9,898 nt of DNA from NCBI GenBank assembly GCA_019120675.1, contig DWUQ01000160.1, forward strand, positions 1 to 9,898, in the 5' to 3' direction. Position 1 is the stretch's first letter; each line of letters begins with the position of its first letter. The translations under genes were made by a program, and so were the position numbers. The notes under the pieces were generated by a model. The model was not told the DNA's origin and ran no database searches. It saw nothing but the letters and a program-made list of their open reading frames with translations. The DNA is from Candidatus Paenalcaligenes intestinipullorum. GTDB taxonomy: Bacteria; Pseudomonadota; Gammaproteobacteria; Burkholderiales; Burkholderiaceae_B. This document shows positions 1 to 6,099 of the stretch, piece after piece.

Positions 1-3
1 TGA

Positions 4-79
4 TGGAGCGGGAAACGAGTCTCCAACTCGCGACCTCAACCTTGGCAAGGTTGCGCTCTACCAACTGAGCTATTCCCGC
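4..79 (-). tRNA. tRNA-Gly (anticodon GCC), T-loop variant
   Basis: Read on the minus strand, the 76 bases fold into a full cloverleaf. The 7-bp acceptor stem is GCGGGAA/TTCCCGC, followed by discriminator U73 (usual for tRNA-Gly) and an encoded CCA. The D-arm has an intact G18-G19. The anticodon stem CAACC/GGTTG closes the loop TTGCCAA, giving anticodon GCC, which reads GGC and GGT glycine codons. The T-stem is GCGAG/CTCGT. The odd point is the T-loop, TTGGAGA instead of the expected TTCGAGA: position 56 is G (window base 24), although C56 is nearly invariant because it pairs with G19. Everything else looks functional, so this is either a tolerated variant, a specialised or decaying copy, or a base error. 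Confidence 0.95.
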
Positions 80-89
80 GTTACTGCTG

Positions 90-103
90 GTTGCCGTAGC
101 AAC
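90..103 (-). other. UACG-tetraloop hairpin in tRNA-Gly 5' leader
   Basis: On the minus strand GTTGC-TACG-GCAAC forms a 5-bp stem closed by C-G over a UACG loop. This is a member of the exceptionally stable cUNCGg tetraloop class. It lies between the predicted transcription start (about 107) and the mature tRNA 5' end (79), so it should be the 5' part of the precursor. A role in processing or in protecting the leader is inference. Confidence 0.5.
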
Positions 104-113
104 TAAAGATTGA

Positions 114-143
114 ACTATAGCACTAATAAAAGACACATGTCAA
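114..143 (-). promoter_or_regulatory. Sigma-70-type promoter of tRNA-Gly
   Basis: On the minus strand there is a perfect -35 TTGACA (138-143) and a -10 TATAGT (114-119), separated by 18 bases. Transcription would start near 107, leaving a 5' leader of roughly 28 bases for RNase P to remove from the tRNA at 79. The element matches consensus far better than any other sigma-70 candidate in the window, as expected for a stable-RNA gene. Confidence 0.75.
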
Positions 144-249
144 CTATATTTTATCAATTCAACGCCCCAGCGCTAGCTAAGGGGTGGGCGGGTACGGTAT
201 GCTTCTAGCTGAATCCCCGCATAACAATTTCCCATATTGATTCCCCGCT

Positions 250-1257
250 GTGAAGATCCACAAAGAATATAGTTTGCATGCTGAAAACACCTTTGGCTTG
301 CCCTGTACGGCCGACTGTTGTGCGGTGTATGGTTCATCTGCCCAGTTAGAGCGATTGAGCGCCATTGCGCGTAAATACCACCGAGTGCATGTGCTCGGTG
401 GTGGCAGCAATGTGCTGTTACCGCCACATCTAACAGGCCTGCTTATTCATGTAAAAAGCCGCGGCATCCGCCTATTCGAAGAAACCGATACACACTGGAT
501 CATCGAAGCCGAGGCCGGTGAGTCGTGGCACAACTTTGTACGCTATACCGTGCAGCGGGGGTGGCCCGGGTTAGAAAATCTAGCGCTCATCCCCGGTACC
601 GTAGGGGCATCACCCGTACAAAATATTGGAGCGTATGGGGTTGAGCTGGACCAGCGTTTGCACAGTGTGGTGGCGTGGCATATACCCGAGGCGCGTGCAT
701 ATACGTTTACCCCCAAGGACTGCGAGTTTGCGTACCGCGATAGTATCTTTAAGCGTAGCGCACCCGGTACATGGCTGATCACGCAGGTGCGTTTTGCGTT
801 GCCCAAGCAGTGGGAGCCGGTGCTGTCTTATCCTGATTTACGCCAAGAGGCCTCCTTACAAGACGAGCTTACCCCTCAAGCGGTGTTCGATGCGGTGGTG
901 CGTATCCGCGAGGCCAAACTGCCCGATCCTCGCAAAATGGGCAATGCAGGCAGTTTTTTTAAAAATCCAATTGTCAGCCAGCAGCACTTTCAGGCGTTGC
1001 GGGACCAATTCCCGACTCTAGTGGGGTACCCCATTGGCAACGAGCAGTACAAGCTGGCTGCCGGTTGGCTGATTGACCGCGCAGGCTGGAAGGGCAAGCC
1101 TGTTGGAGCCGTGGCCATGCATGCACGCCAAGCTTTAGTGATGACCAATCTGGGAGGCGGCTCGTTACGTGATGTGGACGCCTTGGCTGAGGCAATCTGT
1201 ACGGATGTGTACGAACGCTTTGGGGTGCGTTTAGAGCAAGAGCCCGTGCGCTTCTAA
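250..1257 (+). CDS. murB: UDP-N-acetylenolpyruvoylglucosamine reductase MurB
   Basis: MurB is a cytoplasmic FAD enzyme that uses NADPH to reduce UDP-GlcNAc-enolpyruvate to UDP-MurNAc, the second committed step of peptidoglycan synthesis. The 335-residue product aligns along its length with E. coli MurB (342 residues). The FAD-binding segment GGGSNVLL is at 50-57, PGLENLALIPGTVGASP at 106-122 and YRDS with the active-site Arg at 162-165. GSFFKNP carries the proton-donor Ser235, LAAGWLID is at 269-276, and a C-terminal Glu (331 or 329, in LEQEPVRF) should be the catalytic acid. The start is GTG: an in-frame stop at 238-240 rules out anything upstream, and the N-terminus through ENTFGL fits the family. 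No clear Shine-Dalgarno precedes it. It stands alone, between the divergent tRNA-Gly and a terminator. Confidence 0.97.
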   Translation: MKIHKEYSLHAENTFGLPCTADCCAVYGSSAQLERLSAIARKYHRVHVLGGGSNVLLPPHLTGLLIHVKSRGIRLFEETDTHWIIEAEAGESWHNFVRYTVQRGWPGLENLALIPGTVGASPVQNIGAYGVELDQRLHSVVAWHIPEARAYTFTPKDCEFAYRDSIFKRSAPGTWLITQVRFALPKQWEPVLSYPDLRQEASLQDELTPQAVFDAVVRIREAKLPDPRKMGNAGSFFKNPIVSQQHFQALRDQFPTLVGYPIGNEQYKLAAGWLIDRAGWKGKPVGAVAMHARQALVMTNLGGGSLRDVDALAEAICTDVYERFGVRLEQEPVRF

Positions 1258-1260
1258 TTA

Positions 1261-1294
1261 AAAACCCTACCGTGTTTTTAAACGATAGGGTTTT
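1261..1294. terminator. Bidirectional rho-independent terminator between murB and dapB
   Basis: AAAACCCTA at 1261-1269 pairs with TAGGGTTTT at 1286-1294. After one C/A mismatch, CGT (1271-1273) pairs with ACG (1282-1284) around an 8-base loop. The A-run on one side and T-run on the other make it usable in both directions. It sits 3 bases after the murB stop and about 78 bases past the dapB stop, so it separates two convergent transcription units. Confidence 0.8.
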
Positions 1295-1371
1295 ACTGAG
1301 GGGGGCCAAGTTCAAGGGGTTGAGTCGCGTGTTATGTGCACGATAACGGCTTAGGGCTTAAGGCGCTCGCT

Positions 1372-2175
1372 TTAGCTTACTTGGGCGGGAGCTAAGACAT
1401 CTTGCATGGTGTACAAGCCTTTTTGTTTGTCGTTCAAGAACCGTGCGGCGCGTAGGCTGCCTTGGGCATACGTGCTGCGGCTGCTGGAGCGGTGGGTGAT
1501 CTCTATACGCTCGCCTTCGCCACAAAAGTACACGGTATGGTCGCCAATAATATCGCCACCACGCACTACGGAGAAGCCAATATGACCGGTTTCACGGGCA
1601 CCGGTTTCACCGTGGCGCGCCCAGTCGGCAATGTCGTTTAGGGGCTTGCCCCACGCTTGGGCAATCGTCTCGCCCATCGCCAAGGCGGTGCCGGATGGGG
1701 CATCCACTTTGTGGCGGTGGTGCGCTTCAAAGACCTCGGCATCAAAGCCGTGTTCCAGTAGCTTGGCGGCCAGCTCAATCAACTGCAGGCTTACATTGAC
1801 GCCTACGCTCATATTGGGTGCAAACACGATGGCAATGCGTTCCGCGGCCTGATGGATGCGCTGCTTTTCTTCGTCGCTAAAGCCAGTCGTACCAATAATG
1901 CAATGGGTGTGGTGCTGAACGCAGGCCGCTAAGTGGGTCAGAGTGCCCGCAGGGCGCGTAAAGTCAATGAGGCAGTCGGCGTGGGCGAGTTGAGAGAGGT
2001 CATCGCTGATGATCACGCCTGTTTCACGGCCTAGAAAGGCGCCTGCATCGTGACCTAGAGCGGGGCTTTGACTTTGGCATAACGCCACCGTAAGGGTTAG
2101 ATCCGTACTGTTTAGTACGGCTTCAATGAGCATACGACCCATGCGGCCGTCTGCGCCAGCTATGGCGATACGCAT
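1372..2175 (-). CDS. dapB: 4-hydroxy-tetrahydrodipicolinate reductase DapB
   Basis: DapB reduces 4-hydroxy-tetrahydrodipicolinate with NAD(P)H to tetrahydrodipicolinate, on the path to meso-diaminopimelate (peptidoglycan) and lysine; it acts in the cytoplasm. The 267-residue product has the Rossmann nucleotide-binding motif GADGRMGR at 7-14, DFTRPAGT at 71-78, GTTGFS at 95-100, and the family signature EAHHRHKVDAPSGTA at 150-164. Within the signature, His152 and Lys156 are the expected catalytic acid and substrate-binding lysine. Length matches the family. The ATG start is supported by an AGGAG Shine-Dalgarno just upstream. It follows bamE by 22 bases on the same strand and is probably co-transcribed. 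Diaminopimelate synthesis and outer-membrane assembly are only loosely related, but this pairing recurs in Burkholderiales. Confidence 0.97.
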   Translation of the reverse strand: MRIAIAGADGRMGRMLIEAVLNSTDLTLTVALCQSQSPALGHDAGAFLGRETGVIISDDLSQLAHADCLIDFTRPAGTLTHLAACVQHHTHCIIGTTGFSDEEKQRIHQAAERIAIVFAPNMSVGVNVSLQLIELAAKLLEHGFDAEVFEAHHRHKVDAPSGTALAMGETIAQAWGKPLNDIADWARHGETGARETGHIGFSVVRGGDIIGDHTVYFCGEGERIEITHRSSSRSTYAQGSLRAARFLNDKQKGLYTMQDVLAPAQVS

Positions 2176-2197
2176 AGTAGGAGCTCCTGTTTAAAAA

Positions 2198-2701
2198 TCA
2201 AAAGGGCGTCGGGGCGTCGTGGGGGTTAACCACGTTGGGGTTGGGCTCGGCGATTGGTTCGCTATCTATCGCGCGGCTTTCTGCCTCGTAGGGAGTGATC
2301 CCTTCGCGCTCGGCTTTTTCAATTTGCTTGGGATCTTGGAAAGGTTGATGATTGGGCTGTTCGCTGCCTTCCCAGCGAACCAGCTCATCGTTTTCAAACC
2401 AAACGGTAAACAAGCGCTTCTCGGGTTTGCCATAGCCGGGTTGGTTGTAGTAGGGGTAGTCCCAGCGATCCGCGTGGAAGATGTCTTGTAAAGTAGGGGT
2501 GCCCAGTGCGTAACGCACTTGCTCGCGGCTCATGCCGACTTGAAGCTGCGCGACTTGCTGCTCGGTAATCCAGTTGCCTTGTTGTACATCAGCGCGATAA
2601 GGAAAGCCCCACTTGCCTGTGCCGCATGCGCTAAGCAATACTGCTGAGACGCCAATTGCCAGGCTGGTGCGTACTAAGGATGGGAGTTTATGAACTTTCA
2701 T
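2198..2701 (-). CDS. bamE: Outer-membrane assembly lipoprotein BamE (SmpA/OmlA)
   Basis: BamE is a periplasm-facing lipoprotein of the beta-barrel assembly (BAM) complex, which inserts porins and other outer-membrane proteins. The 167-residue product starts with a lipoprotein signal peptide: Lys/Arg-containing n-region, hydrophobic stretch about 13-23, and lipobox LLSAC at 22-26, so Cys26 would be acylated. The SmpA/OmlA domain follows: PYRADVQQGNWIT at 34-46, then GMSREQVRYALGTP at 56-69, DRWDYPYY at 78-85, and the strand LFTVWFENDELVRWEG at 97-112. After that comes a Pro/Glu/Asp-rich tail of about 55 residues that E. coli BamE (113 residues) lacks; it looks disordered. It is the first gene of the bamE-dapB unit, divergent from fur across 146 bases. 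Confidence 0.95.
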   Translation of the reverse strand: MKVHKLPSLVRTSLAIGVSAVLLSACGTGKWGFPYRADVQQGNWITEQQVAQLQVGMSREQVRYALGTPTLQDIFHADRWDYPYYNQPGYGKPEKRLFTVWFENDELVRWEGSEQPNHQPFQDPKQIEKAEREGITPYEAESRAIDSEPIAEPNPNVVNPHDAPTPF

Positions 2702-2735
2702 CTGCTTGCAATGCCCCAGTTAGAATAAAAACGTT

Positions 2736-2770
2736 ATCATATAGGGAATAGGCGTCTGCGCATACTGCGC
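2736..2770 (-). promoter_or_regulatory. Possible bamE-dapB promoter region with inverted repeat
   Basis: On the minus strand a -10-like TATGAT (2736-2741) lies about 35 bases upstream of the bamE ATG. No recognisable TTGACA-like -35 sits at the right distance. Instead, a short inverted repeat, GCGCA-TAC-TGCGC, occupies 2758-2770, where a -35 or an activator site would be. Five-base arms can occur by chance, so this is only a candidate. Confidence 0.3.
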
Positions 2771-2834
2771 GATGAACTGTGCCTGGGAATCCGTCGGTAC
2801 GACTGATGGGCGACAGGCCTTACCCCTTCAGATA

Positions 2835-2840
2835 TATAAT
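2835..2840 (+). promoter_or_regulatory. -10 element immediately upstream of fur
   Basis: A perfect TATAAT ends 7 bases before the fur ATG at 2848. Transcription from it would begin at or within a base or two of the A of the ATG, which implies a leaderless or near-leaderless message. The best -35 match is GCGACA at 2810-2815 (four of six bases), with a long 19-base spacer. No Shine-Dalgarno is visible before the ATG, which is consistent with that reading. Confidence 0.4.
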
Positions 2841-2847
2841 TGTAACC

Positions 2848-3309
2848 ATGAACGATCAAATTGAACTGAAAAACATGGGGCTTAAGGCGACCTTCCCGCG
2901 CCTCAAGATTCTTGATATCTTTCGTCGCAACGATGGCACCAAAGAGCTTCGTCACCTTAGCGCCGAGGATGTGTATCGGCTGCTCATCGCCGAGGACGTC
3001 GATATTGGCTTGGCTACAGTGTATCGCGTGCTGACTCAATTCGAGCAGGCAGGCATTTTGATGCGTAGTCAATTCGATGGTGGTAAAGCCGTATTCGAAC
3101 TCAACGACGGCGATCATCACGATCACTTTATTTGCACGAATTGTGGCAAAGTGGTCGAGTTTTCAGATCCTGAAATCGAACAGCGCCAGTACAAGATCGC
3201 TGACGAGCTCGGCTTCGAGCTCGAAAGCCACACCTTTGTGCTATATGGGACGTGTAGCGATTGCACCAGCGCGCGCCCAGTGCCAGGCGGACGAGCCAAG
3301 CAAGGCTAA
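2848..3309 (+). CDS. fur: Ferric uptake regulator Fur
   Basis: Fur is the cytoplasmic Fe(II)-responsive repressor of iron acquisition genes. From the ATG at 2848 the product is 153 residues. The N-terminal winged helix includes GLKATFPRLKIL (11-22), HLSAEDVYR (37-44) and the recognition region IGLATVYRVLTQFEQAG (53-69). The dimerisation and metal-binding half has FELNDGDHHDHFICTNCG (83-100), with the His cluster and the CxxC at 96 and 99, and a second CxxC at 136 and 139. The frame stays open upstream to a GTG at 2779 with an ATG at 2806, but those extra residues are not family-like. The start MNDQIELKNMGLK matches Fur of related Burkholderiales. No Fur box is evident in its promoter. It is convergent with recN. 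Confidence 0.97.
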   Translation: MNDQIELKNMGLKATFPRLKILDIFRRNDGTKELRHLSAEDVYRLLIAEDVDIGLATVYRVLTQFEQAGILMRSQFDGGKAVFELNDGDHHDHFICTNCGKVVEFSDPEIEQRQYKIADELGFELESHTFVLYGTCSDCTSARPVPGGRAKQG

Positions 3310-3372
3310 CACGAGCAGTGCAGTAAAGCGCGTTCGGATCGGTTTGCAAGGCTCTGAACGCTTATCTTAGTC

Positions 3373-3397
3373 GCACAAGCTATTCAAAGCCTTGTGC
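3373..3397. terminator. Possible terminator hairpin between fur and recN
   Basis: GCACAAG (3373-3379) and CTTGTGC (3391-3397) form a 7-bp stem around an 11-base loop, between the stops of convergent fur and recN. On the plus strand only CCTTTT follows, several bases later, so it is not a canonical rho-independent terminator. Its placement is the main support. Confidence 0.35.
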
Positions 3398-3415
3398 TGG
3401 CTCAACCTTTTAAGC

Positions 3416-5062
3416 TTAATGATGTTGTAGCATCTCGGCCGCGTGTTCGCGTGTGGTTTTGGTGATGGCGACGCCACCGAGCATTCGGGCGATCTCATCC
3501 ACGCGCTCCGTAGGGCTCAGTTCACGGATGTGCGATACCGTCTGTGCGCCTTGGCGCTGTTTGCTAACTTGCAAATGCTGCTGCCCTTGGGCAGCCACTT
3601 GGGGCAAGTGTGTCACGCACAGTACCTGATGGCGTGCTCCCAGCTCGCGCAGCAGTCGGCCTACAATTTCTGCTACTGCACCACCAATGCCCGTATCCAC
3701 CTCATCAAAAATGAGGGTAGGCACCTGAGCCGCTTGGCTGGCAATCACCGCTAACGCTAATGAAATACGCGCCAACTCGCCGCCCGAAGCCACTTTGCTC
3801 AATGGCGCTGGAGCGACCCCAGCGTGGCCAGCGACTAAAAACTCCACCTGCTCGTGACCGTGCGCAGACGCTTTGCTCGGTGCTAGCTTGACCACAAACT
3901 GCCCGCCCTCCATCGAGAGCTCTTGCATGGCTTGGCTGACTTGTGTGCTCAGCTGCTCTCCGACCTGAGTGCGTGCAGTGCTAAGCTGCTTCGCAAGCTG
4001 GTCATAATGCTTTTCTGCGGCATCCAGTTGGGCTTGCAGGCCTTCTAAGTCGATCGCAGCTTGGAGAGCATCCAGCTTGCTTTGCAGTTCGAGCTGCAAC
4101 ATAGGTAAGGCTTCGGGCTCGACCTTGTATTTGCGAGCCAAACTAAAAATATGCGCCATGCGCGCTTCGAGCGTGGCTAAGCGCTCGGGGTCGAGCTCCA
4201 TGTCCGACATATAGCGGTTCAAATCCGACACCGCTTCGGAGCAGGCGATATGGGCTGACTCAACCGTGTCATAGAGGCGTTGTAACGAAGCATCGTGCTG
4301 CAACAGGCTTTGCAGCTCACCTGCCGCAGACAACAACAAGCGTTGCGCGGCATGGTGTTCGCCATCAAGCAGCTGTAATGCTTTAGACGTGCCGTCCAAT
4401 AACGCTTGCCCATGCGCCAGGCGACCATGCTCTTCGTTGAGTTGTTCCCACTCTTGGGGGCCTAGATGTAAGTCGTTGAGTTCGTTGAGCTGCCAAACTA
4501 GGTGCTCTTGTTCGGCGCTAATTTGACTGGCGTTGGCTTGGGCTTCGAGCAAGCGCTGTTGGGCTTGAGTGCGCTGATGCCAAGCTTGAGCGACTTGTTG
4601 CGCCAAATCCAAATGGCCGCCTTGGGCATCAAGCAGCTCGTATTGCTTGGCCGCTTGCAAGAGGCTTTGATGGGCGTGTTGGCCGTGGATGTCCACCAAT
4701 AAATCCCCCAGCTCACGCAGCTGCCCAAGGGTGGCGGGGGCACCATTGATGTAGCCACGGCTACGGCCCTGCGCGTCCAGTACACGGCGCAGTATTAGGC
4801 TATCTTGGCTGTCGAGATCGTGCGCAGCCAGCCACTGACTGGCCTCGGGGCTGAGGTCAAACACAGCACTTAGATCGGCTTTGTCGCTGCCTTCGCGGAT
4901 GACTTTGCTGTCGCCACGCGCGCCTAGAATCAGCGATAGTGCATCAATGAGGATGGATTTACCGGCTCCGGTTTCTCCTGAGAACACGGTAAACCCAGCT
5001 TCGAACTCGATGTGTGCTTGGTCAACAATTACAAAATTGTGAATATGCAACGAACGCAACAT
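3416..5062 (-). CDS. recN: DNA repair protein RecN (SMC-like ATPase)
   Basis: RecN is an SMC-related ATPase recruited to double-strand breaks during recombinational repair. The 548-residue product, normal for the family, has a split ABC-type head. Walker A GETGAGKS is at 29-36 and the DIHGQHAHQSLL segment at 124-135. A Gln/Leu/Glu-rich coiled-coil arm runs from about 140 to 380. The signature LSKVASGGELARISLA is at 421-436, Walker B TLIFDEVDTGIGG at 449-461, and the His-switch region THLPQVA at 484-490. All ATPase motifs look intact. It begins 20 bases after the nadK stop on the same strand, so it is probably read through from the nadK promoter. I see no LexA-like box between the two genes, so SOS control is not supported here. 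Confidence 0.96.
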   Translation of the reverse strand: MLRSLHIHNFVIVDQAHIEFEAGFTVFSGETGAGKSILIDALSLILGARGDSKVIREGSDKADLSAVFDLSPEASQWLAAHDLDSQDSLILRRVLDAQGRSRGYINGAPATLGQLRELGDLLVDIHGQHAHQSLLQAAKQYELLDAQGGHLDLAQQVAQAWHQRTQAQQRLLEAQANASQISAEQEHLVWQLNELNDLHLGPQEWEQLNEEHGRLAHGQALLDGTSKALQLLDGEHHAAQRLLLSAAGELQSLLQHDASLQRLYDTVESAHIACSEAVSDLNRYMSDMELDPERLATLEARMAHIFSLARKYKVEPEALPMLQLELQSKLDALQAAIDLEGLQAQLDAAEKHYDQLAKQLSTARTQVGEQLSTQVSQAMQELSMEGGQFVVKLAPSKASAHGHEQVEFLVAGHAGVAPAPLSKVASGGELARISLALAVIASQAAQVPTLIFDEVDTGIGGAVAEIVGRLLRELGARHQVLCVTHLPQVAAQGQQHLQVSKQRQGAQTVSHIRELSPTERVDEIARMLGGVAITKTTREHAAEMLQHH

Positions 5063-5082
5063 AGGCCATCACGTAAAAAAGG

Positions 5083-5985
5083 TTAATCCCCAGTCTCGTC
5101 TTCGGGTAGGGGCATGCGATTCCAATCTAGTTTGGTACGCAAGGTGGAAAAAAAGCTATAGCCAGTAGGGTGAATAAAGCATACCGTGGCTTTGGCACGA
5201 CGCACATCAATCCGATCGCCTGGCTGACAGTCAGACCAAGCCTGCATATCAAAGTGCACGCTGGCACCACTTTCTACCCGTCCCATCGTGGTGATCGTAA
5301 AGCTTAAGGTGCTGGTGTCGGGAATGACAACGGGACGATTGGAGAGCGTTTGCGGGGCTACAGGCACCAACAAAAAGGCACTGAGGTTGGGATGCAAAAT
5401 GGGCCCATTCGCAGCCAGCGCGTAAGCCGTAGAGCCAGTAGGGGTCGACACAATCACACCGTCCGCACGTTGGCGATGCATAAATACCCCATCCAGTTCC
5501 ACGCGCAGCTCAATCATGCCACCGCGTCCCGCACGGTTAATCACAATGTCGTTGAGCGCCACATCCGACACCAGTACCTGCTCGCCACGTACGATACGGC
5601 CTTCGAGTAGGCTCCGCTCTTCGGACACATAATGGCCGTTGAGCACACTTAAAATGGCTTCGTGGGCACTATCGAGTGGAATGTCGGTAATAAAGCCCAG
5701 TCGCCCATGATTCACGCCAATCATGGGGACGCCGCTGTGAGCCAGTTTGCGTGCGGCACCAATCATGGTGCCATCACCGCCTAAAATCATGGCTAAATCT
5801 GCTTCTTGCCCAATTTCACTAAAGGTCCGATTAGGGATATCATGAATACCCGTATGCTTGGCGGTGTGCTGTTCAATCAGCACCGTACAGCCAGCGTTGT
5901 GCAGGGTTTGGGCAACGGCTCGCAAAGGTGCATCCAGACCGCTGTCATGATAGCGACCAATGAGGGCAACCGTTTTAAAATGCAT
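5083..5985 (-). CDS. nadK: NAD kinase
   Basis: NadK phosphorylates NAD+ to NADP+ in the cytoplasm and so sets the NADP(H) pool. With the ATG at 5985 the product is 300 residues, the length usual in related Burkholderiales. It carries GGDGT at 69-73 (nucleotide-binding Asp71), NHGRLGF at 92-98, the conserved RADGVIVSTPTGSTAYAL block at 173-190, GPILHP at 194-199 and an intact C-terminal beta domain. The frame can be extended 8 codons to a TTG at 6009, but MHFKTVALIGRY fits the family N-terminus, and AAAAGG lies about 12 bases upstream of the ATG. It is the first gene of nadK-recN and is divergent from hrcA. Confidence 0.96.
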   Translation of the reverse strand: MHFKTVALIGRYHDSGLDAPLRAVAQTLHNAGCTVLIEQHTAKHTGIHDIPNRTFSEIGQEADLAMILGGDGTMIGAARKLAHSGVPMIGVNHGRLGFITDIPLDSAHEAILSVLNGHYVSEERSLLEGRIVRGEQVLVSDVALNDIVINRAGRGGMIELRVELDGVFMHRQRADGVIVSTPTGSTAYALAANGPILHPNLSAFLLVPVAPQTLSNRPVVIPDTSTLSFTITTMGRVESGASVHFDMQAWSDCQPGDRIDVRRAKATVCFIHPTGYSFFSTLRTKLDWNRMPLPEDETGD

Positions 5986-6029
5986 GAGTACGTACTGCCT
6001 TTTCAGCAAAAAATAATTGAGTAAACTTG

Positions 6030-6035
6030 ATTATA
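6030..6035 (-). promoter_or_regulatory. -10 element for nadK-recN
   Basis: On the minus strand the bases read TATAAT, a perfect -10 hexamer, about 45 bases upstream of the nadK ATG. Transcription would begin near 6023. No good -35 is visible 16 to 18 bases further upstream. It overlaps the plus-strand -10-like TATAAG at 6032-6037. Confidence 0.4.
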
Positions 6036-6037
6036 AG
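6032..6037 (+). promoter_or_regulatory. Possible -10 element for hrcA
   Basis: TATAAG matches five of six bases of the sigma-70 -10. It is preceded by TTGA at 6027-6030, but no TTGACA-like hexamer sits at the usual distance. A start near 6044 would give an hrcA leader of about 55 to 65 bases. No sigma-32-type CTTGAAA/CCCCAT pair occurs in this interval. Confidence 0.3.
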
Positions 6038-6052
6038 AGGCCGATACGAGTT

Positions 6053-6070
6053 ATGGGTTAAGAAATCCAT
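6053..6070 (+). repeat. Inverted repeat in the hrcA leader
   Basis: ATGGGTT (6053-6059) and AATCCAT (6064-6070) pair over a 4-base loop, with one G-U wobble. This gives a 7-bp stem about 30 bases before the hrcA start. It does not resemble CIRCE (TTAGCACTC-N9-GAGTGCTAA). It could be an RNA hairpin or a protein-binding site, or chance. Confidence 0.35.
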
Positions 6071-6099
6071 GTTCTGTTGATGAGTCGTGAAAAAACCAA

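Noticed and set aside
165..220. Regulatory structure in the murB leader (G-run 181-192 against CCCCGC 215-220)
   Set aside because: Several short, mutually exclusive pairings exist with large loops. None is clearly preferred and no recognised riboswitch pattern fits.
1331..1347. Inverted repeat GTTAT/ATAAC downstream of dapB
   Set aside because: The arms are only 5 bp with mismatched interior and no T-run; the bidirectional terminator at 1261-1294 explains termination better.
2725..2750. Possible Fur box near the bamE/fur promoters
   Set aside because: The best alignment to the 19-bp GATAATGATAATCATTATC consensus, around the minus-strand TGATAA, gave only about 10 matches, expected by chance in AT-rich DNA.
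2779..2847. Longer Fur starting at GTG 2779 or ATG 2806
   Set aside because: The extra residues do not resemble Fur, overlap the likely promoter and lack a Shine-Dalgarno. The ATG at 2848 gives the family N-terminus.
5063..5082. LexA-controlled recN promoter in the nadK-recN gap
   Set aside because: Only 20 bases separate the genes and no CTGT-N8-ACAG-like site is visible.
5986..6009. Longer NadK from the TTG at 6009
   Set aside because: The eight extra codons cover the AAAAGG ribosome-site candidate, and the ATG at 5985 gives the usual 300-residue protein.
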